A stretch of DNA of 64,000 bases from Flavobacterium degerlachei (GCF_900106645.1 NZ_FNMV01000003.1:1-64000); one strand, 5' to 3'. Positions 34,027-43,516 are shown, counted from the stretch's first letter. Notes: generated from the sequence alone by a model not told the origin. Numbers and translations: made by a program.

Positions 34027-34710
34027 ATGAAAAAATTAAATATCACCGTAATCCTTCTTCTACTTATGATACCAATTGCCAATGCACAAAGTGAATTCGA
34101 GAGTCTTTTTGATGGAAAAACGACTAACGGTTGGCATACATACGGAAAATCAACAGTAGGAAATGCTTGGAAAGTTGAAAAAGGCACATTACATTTTGAT
34201 CCAACAGCAAAAGAAAACAATCAAGGAGGAGATCTAGTTACAGATAAAGAATATTCTAATTTTCATTTAAAAGTAGATTGGAAAGTGGCTCCAAAAGGAA
34301 ATAGCGGAATAATTTTTTACATCAATGAAGATCCTATCAAGTATAAAAATACTTATGAAACAGGTTTGGAAATGCAAGTTTTAGATAATGAAGGTCATCC
34401 TGATGGGAAAATAGACAAGCATAGAGCAGGAAATTTGTATGATTTAGTAAAAGGTGATGTAGAGCCAGTTAAAGCTGTGGGAGAATGGAATACTGCTGAA
34501 ATCATATCTAACAACGGTCAACTTACATTTATTTTAAATGGAGTTGAAGTTGTAAAAACGACACTTTGGGATAATGAATGGAAGGAATTAGTAGCAGGAA
34601 GTAAATTTGCGGCTTGGAAAGATTTTGGAACCTTTAAGAAGGGGAAAATTGCCTTGCAAGATCATGGAGATAATGTTTGGTATAGAAATATATTAATTAA
34701 AAAATTATAA
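34027..34710 (+). CDS. DUF1080 protein (3-keto-disaccharide hydrolase family)
   Basis: The 227-residue exported protein has a signal peptide (MKKLNITVILLLLMIPIANAQ) and the jelly-roll domain DUF1080 (FDGKTTNGWHTYG; GNSGIIFYINED; HRAGNLYDLV; WNTAEIISNNGQLTFILNG). Recent work assigns several members to cleavage or hydration of 3-keto-glycosides. Its place after a Gfo/Idh/MocA enzyme and with a GMC dehydrogenase supports that role here. Which bond it cleaves is not known from sequence. Confidence 0.8.
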   Translation: MKKLNITVILLLLMIPIANAQSEFESLFDGKTTNGWHTYGKSTVGNAWKVEKGTLHFDPTAKENNQGGDLVTDKEYSNFHLKVDWKVAPKGNSGIIFYINEDPIKYKNTYETGLEMQVLDNEGHPDGKIDKHRAGNLYDLVKGDVEPVKAVGEWNTAEIISNNGQLTFILNGVEVVKTTLWDNEWKELVAGSKFAAWKDFGTFKKGKIALQDHGDNVWYRNILIKKL

Positions 34711-34763
34711 CCTAATTAGGATTAGCCTTACAAAAAAAATTAACCAACCAACCAAAAAAACCA

Positions 34764-35999
34764 ATGAATAGCACCATCCGCATTAAATTATCTGTTATGA
34801 TGTTCCTTGAATTCTTTATCTGGGGAGCATGGTTTGTAACTCTAGGAACGTATTTAGCAATAAATCTACAAGCGTCAGGTTCAGAGACGGCCTCTGTTTT
34901 CTCAACGCAGTCTTGGGGCGCTATAATTGCTCCATTCATAATTGGACTAATTGCTGACCGTTACTTTAATGCTGAAAAAATATTAGGAATCCTTCATATA
35001 GCAGGAGCATTATTGATGTATCAAATGTATCAATCAGAACAAGTAGGTATGTTTTACACCTATGTATTAGGCTATATGATCTTATACATGCCTACATTGG
35101 CGCTTGTAAATTCAGTAGCTTTTAATCAAATGAAAGATCCTGAAAAAGAATTTCCAAATATAAGAGTTTGGGGAACTATTGGTTGGATCTTAGCTGGACT
35201 ATCGATCAGTTACGTATTTCATTGGGACTCTTCAGAAGGAGTTACGCAAGGTCTCTTGAAAAACACTTTCCTTTTATCAGGAATAGCCGCTTTTGTATTA
35301 GGAATTTTTAGTTTTGCTTTACCTAAAACATCACCAAAAATAGTTTCAAATGAAAAAATTAGAGTTGCTGATTTATTGGGATTAGATGCCTTAAAATTAT
35401 TAAAGGATAAAAACTTTGCTATATTTTTTATCTCTTCTATTCTTATTTGTATTCCCCTAGCCTTTTATTATCAAAATGCACATCCCTTTTTAACAAGTGC
35501 TGGAATTGAAAATCCAACAGGTAAAATGGCTATTGGGCAAATTTCTGAAGCTTTATTCTTGCTATTAATTCCCGTATTTTTTGTTCGTTACGGATTTAAG
35601 AAAACAATTTTAGTTGGTATGTTGGCATGGGCAATTCGTTATGCTTTGTTCGCTTACGGAAATGGTGGTGACTTGAGTTTTATGCTGATAATTGGTATCG
35701 CTCTGCACGGAATTTGTTATGATTTCTTTTTTGTTTCAGGCCAAATATATACCAACTCAAAAGCGGGCGATAAATATAAAAGTGCAGCCCAAGGCCTTAT
35801 AACATTAGCTACTTATGGTGTTGGAATGTTAGTTGGTTTTGCCGTTGCCGGCTGGATTACTGATAATTATAAAATGATTGATGGTACTATCAATTGGCAA
35901 ATGGTTTGGATTATTCCAGCAGGGATAGCATTCGCAGTATTTTTGTTATTTGCCCTTTTATTTGATTCGAAAAAAGAAAAAGAAATTAAGGCTATTTAA
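34764..35999 (+). CDS. NupG-like MFS transporter
   Basis: The 411-residue membrane protein of about twelve helices matches the nucleoside:H+ symporter (NupG/XapB) branch of the MFS. The N-terminal LSVMMFLEFFIWGAWFVTLGTYL is typical, and GIALHGICYDFFFVSGQIYTN is a family signature. In Bacteroidetes such proteins often sit in sugar operons beside Gfo/Idh/MocA and isomerase genes and probably import a sugar rather than a nucleoside. It is 53 bp after DUF1080. Confidence 0.8.
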   Translation: MNSTIRIKLSVMMFLEFFIWGAWFVTLGTYLAINLQASGSETASVFSTQSWGAIIAPFIIGLIADRYFNAEKILGILHIAGALLMYQMYQSEQVGMFYTYVLGYMILYMPTLALVNSVAFNQMKDPEKEFPNIRVWGTIGWILAGLSISYVFHWDSSEGVTQGLLKNTFLLSGIAAFVLGIFSFALPKTSPKIVSNEKIRVADLLGLDALKLLKDKNFAIFFISSILICIPLAFYYQNAHPFLTSAGIENPTGKMAIGQISEALFLLLIPVFFVRYGFKKTILVGMLAWAIRYALFAYGNGGDLSFMLIIGIALHGICYDFFFVSGQIYTNSKAGDKYKSAAQGLITLATYGVGMLVGFAVAGWITDNYKMIDGTINWQMVWIIPAGIAFAVFLLFALLFDSKKEKEIKAI

Positions 36000-36009
36000 T
36001 ACTCTAGTT

Positions 36010-36903
36010 ATGAATTCAAACTTAAGCAGAAGATCCGTTATAAAAGGGATGTTAGCAGGAACAGCAGCAATGGGAATTCCTGCAAGTTTTTCTGATTTTG
36101 GATTGAATCCAAATGAAAAAGAATCGGCTTTAGATATTTTAAAAGGGAATATTAATCATTCCGTTGCGCGCTGGTGCTTTAATGATATAGACTTGGACAC
36201 TCTTTGTAAAGAAGCCCAAAAAATTGGAATTAAGGGAATTGATTTGGTTGGACCTAAAGAATGGCCTATTCTAAAAAAGTATGGACTAGACTCCCCTATG
36301 TGTAATGGCGCTGAAATTAATTTGGTTGACGGCTTTAATGATATTCAATTTCATGAGGCACTAGTTAATAATTATACTGAAATGATTCCGCTCGTGGCTA
36401 ATGCAGGTTTTAAAAACCTTATTTGCTTTAGCGGGAATAAAAGAAATAAAACAGACGAAGAAGGACTAAACAATTGTGTTATTGGCTTACAAAAATTAAT
36501 TCCTATTGCAGAAAAGCACGGTGTGGTTTTAGTTATGGAACTATTGAATAGTAAAGTAAATCATCCTGATTATCAATGTGATACTACTCCTTGGGGAGTG
36601 GAGTTGGCCAAACGTTTGAATTCAGAACATTTCAAACTATTATATGATATTTACCATATGCAAATTGATGAAGGCGATGTGATTAGAACAATTAGAGACA
36701 ACCATAATTATATAGCGCATTATCATACAGCAGGAGTTCCTGGGAGAAATGAAATTGATGATACACAAGAATTAAATTACGGTGCTATAATGAAAGCTAT
36801 TCATGAAACTGGGTTTAAAGGATATGTAGCGCAGGAGTTTATTCCTAAAAACCAGAACAAGCTGAAATCCTTGAAAAAGGCAATCGCAATATGTGATATT
36901 TAA
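36010..36903 (+). CDS. Tat-exported TIM-barrel protein, hydroxypyruvate isomerase-like
   Basis: I choose the ATG at 36010 (MNSNLSRRSVIKGMLAGTA), which gives a twin-arginine signal; the open frame extends upstream into the permease. The 297-residue product has the metal-binding motifs of the hydroxypyruvate-isomerase/epimerase group (LVMELLNSKVNH, LLYDIYHMQIDEGD, HYHTAGVPGRNE, VAQEFIP). Export makes it likely to act on a periplasmic sugar intermediate. The exact reaction is unknown. Confidence 0.75.
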   Translation: MNSNLSRRSVIKGMLAGTAAMGIPASFSDFGLNPNEKESALDILKGNINHSVARWCFNDIDLDTLCKEAQKIGIKGIDLVGPKEWPILKKYGLDSPMCNGAEINLVDGFNDIQFHEALVNNYTEMIPLVANAGFKNLICFSGNKRNKTDEEGLNNCVIGLQKLIPIAEKHGVVLVMELLNSKVNHPDYQCDTTPWGVELAKRLNSEHFKLLYDIYHMQIDEGDVIRTIRDNHNYIAHYHTAGVPGRNEIDDTQELNYGAIMKAIHETGFKGYVAQEFIPKNQNKLKSLKKAIAICDI

Positions 36904-36924
36904 CGATTATAAAAAATAGAACTC

Positions 36925-37800
36925 ATGATAAAAAGAAGAGACTTTTTAATAAATACCGGATTGGCTCTTGGAGCATTAGCGATTGCTCCTTCCTTTGCTT
37001 TTGCTGCAAAAAAGAAAGCAATAGGCATTCAATTATGGACATTGAGAGATACTTTTCCAAAAGATGTTAAAGGAGTATTGGCGCAAGTTGGAAAAGTAGG
37101 ATTTAACGAAGTGGAAACTTTTGGTTTTTCTCCCACAAAAGGTTTTTTTGGGACATCAGTTAAGGAATTCAAAAAAATGCTTTGTGACAATGATTTAAAA
37201 GCAACTAGTAATCATTTTGATTTTAATGGTTATATAGAAAATGGGAATACTGATGTAATTAAGTCCTATACTGAAGCAGCTAATATATTAGGTAGTGAAT
37301 ACATTACTGTTCCTTATGTAGTTGAAAACTTAAGAGGTAAAACTGGGGATGATTATAAAAAATTAGCCTTAAAAGTTAATAAAGCAGCCGAAATTTGTAA
37401 AGCTGCTGGTTTAAAATTAGCATATCACAATCATGACTTTGAATTTACAAAATTTGGGTCAACGAATGGTTATGAAATTTTATTAAATGAAACTGATAAA
37501 AAATTAGTTGATTTTGAAATGGATTTATATTGGGTAGTTCGCGCTGGACATGATCCATTGCAATTATTTAAAGAACATCCAGGCCGTTTTAAAATGTGGC
37601 ATGTAAAAGATATGGATAAAGCCAATCATGAGTTTAATGCTGTGATTGGAACTGGAACTATTGACTTTAAAGCTATTTTTGCGCAAGCGGAACTTTCTGG
37701 ATTGAAGCGTTTCTTTTTGGAACATGAAAGCAACTACATTCCTAATCCAATAGAATCTGCAGCTGCTAGTTATAATTATATAAAGAACAACTTAATATAA
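36925..37800 (+). CDS. Tat-exported sugar-phosphate isomerase/epimerase-like protein
   Basis: The 291-residue protein starts with a twin-arginine signal (KRRDFLINTGLALGALAI...SFAFA) and a TIM barrel with likely ligands in LAYHNHDFEF, VDFEMDLYWVVRAGHD, MWHVKDMD and FFLEHES. In 3-keto-glucoside pathways similar proteins act as lyases that open 3-keto-glycosides by beta-elimination, so this is a candidate cleaving enzyme. Last gene of the operon, followed by a bidirectional terminator. Confidence 0.75.
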   Translation: MIKRRDFLINTGLALGALAIAPSFAFAAKKKAIGIQLWTLRDTFPKDVKGVLAQVGKVGFNEVETFGFSPTKGFFGTSVKEFKKMLCDNDLKATSNHFDFNGYIENGNTDVIKSYTEAANILGSEYITVPYVVENLRGKTGDDYKKLALKVNKAAEICKAAGLKLAYHNHDFEFTKFGSTNGYEILLNETDKKLVDFEMDLYWVVRAGHDPLQLFKEHPGRFKMWHVKDMDKANHEFNAVIGTGTIDFKAIFAQAELSGLKRFFLEHESNYIPNPIESAAASYNYIKNNLI

Positions 37801-37805
37801 AGCCA

Positions 37806-37838
37806 CAAAAAAGGGATACTTTTCGTATCCCTTTTTTT
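37806..37838. terminator. Bidirectional terminator
   Basis: AAAAGGGATAC and GTATCCCTTTT form a perfect 11-bp stem with loop TTTTC, with A-run before and T-run after. It ends both the large sugar operon (plus) and the dioxygenase gene (minus), whose stop codon touches it. Confidence 0.85.
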
Positions 37839-38835
37839 ATTCCCATTTTTCAAGTCCTAATAATTTTTTACCTAAATCGGTCAACTCTGCAGTTTCATAT
37901 TTAGTTTGTTCCCATTTGCGTGGATCTCCCGGAAAAGCATATCCTTCAGGTGCTACCCTATTTTTCCAAGAATTAATACGCCATTGTTTCAATTCTTCAT
38001 TATCTTCTTCTGCTGGCATCATCGAAATATATTGTGCCATTCTCACTTTGTCTTTAGTAATATTTGGTCGTATTCCATGTGGTTGTGTACTATTGAAAAT
38101 TAATAAATCCCCAGCTTCCATTTTTACTTTTACAAATTTATCTTCTAATCCTGTTACATCTGGTTTAAAACGGTTACGATCTTCGGGTTGTGTTAATTTC
38201 CAGGTATCATAATTGCGATATAAATCAGGAATACATTGAAAACCTCCCATATTTTCATCAGTTTGATCAGCTAAAGCAAGAACTCCTTGAACGTTTTGTG
38301 GCTTGGTTTCAGGATCATAATCCCAATGAATAAATCCTTTAAAATCAAAATCAGGTCTGATTGGCAAATTGAGATTAGCTCTATCAATAGTCACCCATAA
38401 TTTCTCAGTTCCCCAAATATCTACAAATGCATCATACACTTTTTGCATTTGGCGATTATCCCATTGGTATTGATGATTATATACTTCAACCATTCCACTA
38501 TTAGTTAGTTCTTTCATTTGCATTTCCGCTCTTGGTGGAGCATACCATGTTTCTGGATCATTTTGATTTTTTTCTTCAAATTCCCATAAAAAGTCAGCCA
38601 TCTTTTTAGCATTCTCTTTGGGAACAGCATTTTTTATTACAATATATCCGTTCTCTTTCCAAAATTTCCAATCTTCCTCAGTTAATAAACGTAAAGGTTT
38701 TCCATTAGAACGATCATTTAATTTTAAACTACTCGATTTTGCAGTCGAAGGATTACCAGGGATGTTTTTATGAGCATTATTCGTTGCCATCGTAGGCACC
38801 ATATTTGGCGTCATTGTTTTTTCCTTATTTTCCAT
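37837..38835 (-). CDS. Phytanoyl-CoA dioxygenase (PhyH) family protein
   Basis: The 332-residue cytoplasmic protein has the Fe(II) facial triad H170-x-D172 (FIHWDYD) and H253 (QPHGIRPN), with a nearby Arg (R256) for 2-oxoglutarate. Family members hydroxylate diverse small molecules. The first 45 residues are low-complexity and may be unstructured or wrongly included. It is convergent with the sugar operon and divergent from an AraC regulator, so it may be co-regulated with the sugar genes. Substrate unknown. Confidence 0.8.
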   Translation of the reverse strand: MENKEKTMTPNMVPTMATNNAHKNIPGNPSTAKSSSLKLNDRSNGKPLRLLTEEDWKFWKENGYIVIKNAVPKENAKKMADFLWEFEEKNQNDPETWYAPPRAEMQMKELTNSGMVEVYNHQYQWDNRQMQKVYDAFVDIWGTEKLWVTIDRANLNLPIRPDFDFKGFIHWDYDPETKPQNVQGVLALADQTDENMGGFQCIPDLYRNYDTWKLTQPEDRNRFKPDVTGLEDKFVKVKMEAGDLLIFNSTQPHGIRPNITKDKVRMAQYISMMPAEEDNEELKQWRINSWKNRVAPEGYAFPGDPRKWEQTKYETAELTDLGKKLLGLEKWE

Positions 38836-38865
38836 TATTTGAATATTTAGTTATTATTAATAATT

Positions 38866-38873
38866 CAAAATTA
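38866..38873 (-). promoter_or_regulatory. Candidate -7 element TAATTTTG of the PhyH gene
   Basis: TAATTTTG on the minus strand matches TAnnTTTG and lies about 30 bp before the start codon at 38835. A TTG lies 26 bases upstream, slightly too far for the consensus. Confidence 0.4.
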
Positions 38874-38992
38874 TAAAAAATGAATGCCATTAATTTCTAC
38901 AAAATTTACTACTATTTGTACAATATTGATTAAATAACTGTTTTTATTCTAGTTTTTTGTATATTTAAAACAATTAAAGAATTGATATTGAA

Positions 38993-39829
38993 ATGAAAAT
39001 AGTTTTAGAAGATATAAAAAGGTTAGCAGGAAGTTCGTTCCGAATATTAGTAAATCCAAAGTTGAATGATTTCTATTATTGGCATTTTCATCCTGAATTT
39101 GAACTTACTTTTATTGTTGCTCCAAGCGGAACAAGGCGTGTTGGAAATCATGTAGGAAATTTTGAAGGAAGTGATTTGGTCTTTATAGGTTCTAATATTC
39201 CACATTTAAATTTCGATTATGGAATAAAAACGGAATATGAAAAAGTAGTTTTACAGATCAATGAAGATTTTTTTAAAAATGACTTGGCTACTACCCCTGA
39301 GTTAGCTTCAATTTATCAATTTTTCGAAAATTCTAAAAGGGTAATTTGTTTTGATGGAAAAATAAAAAATACTGTTGGCAAAAGACTTCAAAAAGTACAT
39401 TTATTATCTCATTTTGATCAATTCATAGAAGTGTTATCTCTATTTCAATTACTTGCAAATACTACTGAAATGACACTTTTACATGAAGTTCCCTTTGAAA
39501 ATAGGTATAATAATAAAGAACAGTTGCGATTGAAAATTGTTTATGAGTTTATTGAAGCTAATTTTCAAAGACCTATTTCATTAGAGGAAATAGCACAGAA
39601 AACTAATTTGTCAAACGCCGCTTTTTGTCGTTATTTCAAAAAAATGACCCAACTTACTTTTACAGAATTTTTAAATCAATATAGAATTGAGCAAGCAAAA
39701 AGGCTATTAAAAAGTGATAAAAATGTAACAGAAACTTGTTATGAATGTGGATTTGAAAGTTTATCTTATTTTAATCGAATTTTTAAAAAGGTAGTTGGTA
39801 AAAACCCTATTCAATATAAGAGAAAGTAA
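38993..39829 (+). CDS. AraC-family regulator with N-terminal cupin
   Basis: The 278-residue protein has a cupin-like sensor (FYYWHFHPEFELTFIVAPSGTRRVG, about 25-50) and a C-terminal AraC double helix-turn-helix (ISLEEIAQKTNLSNAAFCRYF; VTETCYECGFESLSYFNRIFK). Such cupin-AraC proteins usually sense a sugar. It is divergent from the PhyH gene and next to the end of the sugar operon, so it is the best local candidate regulator for both. Confidence 0.85.
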   Translation: MKIVLEDIKRLAGSSFRILVNPKLNDFYYWHFHPEFELTFIVAPSGTRRVGNHVGNFEGSDLVFIGSNIPHLNFDYGIKTEYEKVVLQINEDFFKNDLATTPELASIYQFFENSKRVICFDGKIKNTVGKRLQKVHLLSHFDQFIEVLSLFQLLANTTEMTLLHEVPFENRYNNKEQLRLKIVYEFIEANFQRPISLEEIAQKTNLSNAAFCRYFKKMTQLTFTEFLNQYRIEQAKRLLKSDKNVTETCYECGFESLSYFNRIFKKVVGKNPIQYKRK

Positions 39830-39841
39830 TTGTTTGTTATT

Positions 39842-40537
39842 TTATTTCCAAAGATTTTTAAATAAAACAGGGCAAATTACTCCCATAGTTTTTGGTTCGT
39901 CTATATTCCATGAAAATTTTAGAACGGGGTAATTTTCATCATTTGTAACAAATCTATCGTAATCTATATAGGAGAATAATTCTTTATCAGTTTTATTTTT
40001 AAATGCATTCATAGCTACATACCAAAATCCTTCAAACTCATAGTTCTCTTGCCCTACTATTACTTCATTAATTAGGGAATCTGGGTTTTCTTTTACATTA
40101 TAGAATACTTCTTTTCCTCTAGAAATTAACCAACATCTAAAATACTCAAAACCACCATCAGAACAGCCACCATTCATAATATAGGCCGCACACCACAAAT
40201 TTTCATTATAAGTGTCAAAAAGTAGCTTATCAGTTCGTAAACGAAAGCCTATCATTTCTTGCGGAGTCAACTTCTCAATTGCCGAAACTAGAAAAATTTC
40301 CTGGTCTTCTTGGTTTGTCGTTTCCTTCAGTGAATTTTCTATTAATGCCCAAAAGCTGTTCTCACTTAGCATTTCACTTGATTTTGGGAGCGTAATAGAA
40401 TCAAGATTAATTCGAACTGCAATTTCAGGATTTTCAATACTACCTAATGACTCTTCTTGATTTTGCGTACTATTTTGTCCACAAACATTTATACTGAAGA
40501 ATAGAAATAACGATAGTAATGTAATTGAATTTTTCAT
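39842..40537 (-). CDS. Exported DUF4240 protein
   Basis: I choose the ATG at 40537 (MKNSITLLSLFLFFSINVCGQ), a clean signal peptide; an in-frame ATG at 40558 would add seven residues. The 231-residue product carries the DUF4240 domain (FWALIENSLKET; LWCAAYIMNGGCSDGGFEYFRCWLISRGKEVF; FEGFWYVA). DUF4240 is found with toxin-immunity genes and alone; function is unknown. It is the single gene between the AraC regulator and the M1 peptidase. Confidence 0.75.
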   Translation of the reverse strand: MKNSITLLSLFLFFSINVCGQNSTQNQEESLGSIENPEIAVRINLDSITLPKSSEMLSENSFWALIENSLKETTNQEDQEIFLVSAIEKLTPQEMIGFRLRTDKLLFDTYNENLWCAAYIMNGGCSDGGFEYFRCWLISRGKEVFYNVKENPDSLINEVIVGQENYEFEGFWYVAMNAFKNKTDKELFSYIDYDRFVTNDENYPVLKFSWNIDEPKTMGVICPVLFKNLWK

Positions 40538-40595
40538 AAAATAAAAGAAATTTGACAATTTGGCTCTTAATATGCCTGTGTAAAATTAACCAATT

Positions 40596-42251
40596 TTATT
40601 CTGTAATATCAAATTCCGCCACATAAAAATTTACGTCAATTTTAAGATTTGGATTTTCTACTGTAATGGAATCAGTTAGCCAGTCAGTAGTTGGTTTAAG
40701 CCATTTTTCTTTGTCGTTCAGGGTAGTTTTTACTGGCATATTGAAGCCTGCAACACAGTTAGTCCAACGAAAACCGAGGGTATTATCTTTGAAGAAATAC
40801 TCTAATGTAGGTATTCTAGTGTCCCTTAAGTATTGATTGAAGAAAGGGGTTAAATCCATACCAACCGCCTCACTTAAGTAATCTTCAATCTGTTTTGTGG
40901 TGACCGTCTGATGATAAAAAGTACTATTTAAACCTCTTAAGGTGGCTCTCCATTTTTCATCATCATTCACAATTTGGCGCAAAGTATGCAGCATATTAGC
41001 CCCTTTATAGTACATATCACTGGAACCCTCACTGTTTACACCATAGTGACCAATTATTGGTTTATCATTTTCAATATTTTTTCGGATGCCCCTAACGTAC
41101 TCATAACCAGCCTCTTTTCCGTAATAATATTCTAGAAATAGACTCTCAGAATAGTTTGTAAAACTCTCGTGAATCCACATATCTGCGATATCTTTATCTG
41201 TGATGTTATTCGCAAACCATTCATGCCCAGATTCATGGATAATTATGAAATCAAATTTAAGGCCCCAACCTGTTCCACTCAAATCCCGTCCTCGGTATCC
41301 ATTTTGAAACCCATTTCCGTAGGTAACTGAACTCTGATGTTCCATTCCCAGGTAAGGAGCTTCTACCAGCTTATAACTGTCTTCATAAAACGGATAAGGT
41401 CCAAACCAATGTTCAAAAGCTTTTAGCATTCGAGGCACGTCTTTAAATTGTTCTTTGGCTTTTGCCAAATTGTCTTTCAACACATAATAAGTGCAATCCA
41501 AATTCCCTTTTTCTCCATCGTATTTTTCCGAGAAGGAAACATAATCACCGATGTTTATATTTATACCATAATTATTAATCGGATTAGAGACATACCAGTT
41601 ATAGGTTTTAGTCCCATCCTTTAATTTCTTTACACTTTGCAAACGGCCATTGGATACATCCGTCAAATTGCCTGGTACATTCACACTAATAAGCATGTTC
41701 TCTACCTCGTCATACATATGGTCTTTGTTTGGCCACCAAACACTTGCTCCTAGTCCCTGACAGGAAGAAGCAATAAATAGTTTACCATTACCATCTTTTT
41801 TCCAAGTGATACCTCCATCCCATGGTGGATTGACAGCTACTTTGGGTTTGCCTCCGTAAAAAACAGTCAATTCTTTTGTCTTGCCCGCTGTTTGGGGAGC
41901 AAGTAATTCAATAAAAAAAGCATTGCCTTCTCTTGTGAATTTTAAAGTTTTACCATCCTGAATCACCTTATAAATATCCATCGGTTTTTGCAAATCAATT
42001 TGCATGCGATTGTACTCTTGTAACACTTGATATTTAATAGTATTAGACCCTGTAATCGTGCTATCTGAAGGATTAACTTTTATATCCAGATAATAATATT
42101 TCACATCCCACCATGCTCTTTCTTTGGTTATACTTCCCCTTAATGTATCCTGTCTTGTGAAAACTTCATTGTTCCCTTTTAACAGACCTTGTGCTTTTGT
42201 GTTATTTGAAATAAATAATGATATAAAAATAAAACCGAATAATTTCTTCAT
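40596..42251 (-). CDS. M1-family metallopeptidase, exported
   Basis: A 551-residue protein with signal peptide (MKKLFGFIFISLFISNNTKAQ). The zinc site HESGHEWFANN continues 18 residues later to the third ligand in WIHESFTNY, and GMEHQS replaces the usual GAMEN exopeptidase motif. It lacks the C-terminal helical domain of full aminopeptidase N, as is common for Bacteroidetes members. It would trim peptides in the periplasm or outside. It lies 50 bp from the ATP-grasp/M17/esterase cluster on the same strand and may be co-transcribed. Confidence 0.9.
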   Translation of the reverse strand: MKKLFGFIFISLFISNNTKAQGLLKGNNEVFTRQDTLRGSITKERAWWDVKYYYLDIKVNPSDSTITGSNTIKYQVLQEYNRMQIDLQKPMDIYKVIQDGKTLKFTREGNAFFIELLAPQTAGKTKELTVFYGGKPKVAVNPPWDGGITWKKDGNGKLFIASSCQGLGASVWWPNKDHMYDEVENMLISVNVPGNLTDVSNGRLQSVKKLKDGTKTYNWYVSNPINNYGININIGDYVSFSEKYDGEKGNLDCTYYVLKDNLAKAKEQFKDVPRMLKAFEHWFGPYPFYEDSYKLVEAPYLGMEHQSSVTYGNGFQNGYRGRDLSGTGWGLKFDFIIIHESGHEWFANNITDKDIADMWIHESFTNYSESLFLEYYYGKEAGYEYVRGIRKNIENDKPIIGHYGVNSEGSSDMYYKGANMLHTLRQIVNDDEKWRATLRGLNSTFYHQTVTTKQIEDYLSEAVGMDLTPFFNQYLRDTRIPTLEYFFKDNTLGFRWTNCVAGFNMPVKTTLNDKEKWLKPTTDWLTDSITVENPNLKIDVNFYVAEFDITE

Positions 42252-42301
42252 GAATTTGTAACCTTAGATAATAATGTAATTCGATACTGTAAACCGTTCA
42301 A

Positions 42302-43516
42302 CTAATGCAGCTTTGACACTTTTTCTTGTTCCACCACTACAGAATAATCTGCAACCAATCTGTCAACATATTCATTCAGTAACTCCAGTATTCTTTCATG
42401 TTTATCTGATTTTACGATTAAGCCTGCATGATATTCCAATGGAACTGTAAAGCAAACTTCTGGATCAGAAAAAGAAGATAAATCTGGATTTTGATATTTA
42501 GATAATGTCAATACGATTCCGGCGTAGCCTTTCTTCACTTTTGGTAAGCTGTATTTTTTGCCTTTCACCAATGCGTCTTCGATTGCGGCCCACTCTTTCC
42601 AAAGATTGATGCCTGAAGCTGCTTCCACCATTTCGGCAAGGTGAGCACCACCAACACGAGAGGAAGTTTCCAAGAAGTATATTTCCCCGTCTTCACTATT
42701 TTTAATAAACTCAGTGTGTGCGGCACCATATTTCAATCCAAAGCCTTTTAACACCTGCTCATTAACCTTTTTAATCGCCTTGTCATCATCTGAATTATAT
42801 GGAATATTTGAACTGCGAAATACACCTCCCGCTTGAGAAATTTCCATTGGCGTTGCCAAATATTTCGAGGTCAAGCTAAATATAATTTTTCGATCTAAAA
42901 TTAAACTGTCACAATGATAAACATCTCCGGGTTTGAATTGTTCCAACAAATACTTGAAACGGTTATTTCCCATTTCATTTATGTGCATCCACAAGCTTTC
43001 TTTATCAAACACTTTTATAATTCCAGAAGCAGATGCTTCAGATCGTGGTTTTAATACCCATGGAGCCGAAACAGTGTCTGCAAAAGTATTGATATCATGA
43101 TCATTGAATAAGGAACAAAAAGAGGGACTGTTAATACCGCAACTTTTTGCTCTCATTCGCATTGCTAATTTATCTCTAAAATAACGACCTGTGGTTTGGC
43201 CCATACCATCAATCCTCAGGTTTTCCCTAAGATAAGTGGCTTTTTCCACATCATAATCATCTAATGCTACAATCGCATCTACTTGATTTGATTTCATCAA
43301 ATTACCGACTCCCAGTAATAAATGCTCCAAATTCCAATCGATGTCCTGACCTTGCATGTAAAATATTTCGTCGATAGAGTCATGTGGCCATGGCTTATCG
43401 CGCAATTTTTCGCTTGTTATAAGGTATACTTTGTTGCCTAGATTCTTTAAATGAATTAAAAAGTCGGCACCCTTAAAATAATTTGAAATACAAATGAAGG
43501 TCTTAGCATTTTTCAT
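42302..43516 (-). CDS. ATP-grasp ligase, second cluster
   Basis: The 404-residue protein has a pre-ATP-grasp domain (FICISNYFKGADFL), the ATP-binding segment WVLKPRSEASASGI and the metal-binding segment FLETSSRVGGAHL, where family members carry ExN(A/P)R. It resembles L-amino-acid ligases and carboxylases of the ATP-grasp superfamily. It starts 4 bp after an M17 aminopeptidase gene, so they are almost certainly co-translated; peptidase and ligase could make and recycle the same small peptide. Product unknown. Confidence 0.8.
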   Translation of the reverse strand: MKNAKTFICISNYFKGADFLIHLKNLGNKVYLITSEKLRDKPWPHDSIDEIFYMQGQDIDWNLEHLLLGVGNLMKSNQVDAIVALDDYDVEKATYLRENLRIDGMGQTTGRYFRDKLAMRMRAKSCGINSPSFCSLFNDHDINTFADTVSAPWVLKPRSEASASGIIKVFDKESLWMHINEMGNNRFKYLLEQFKPGDVYHCDSLILDRKIIFSLTSKYLATPMEISQAGGVFRSSNIPYNSDDDKAIKKVNEQVLKGFGLKYGAAHTEFIKNSEDGEIYFLETSSRVGGAHLAEMVEAASGINLWKEWAAIEDALVKGKKYSLPKVKKGYAGIVLTLSKYQNPDLSSFSDPEVCFTVPLEYHAGLIVKSDKHERILELLNEYVDRLVADYSVVVEQEKVSKLH

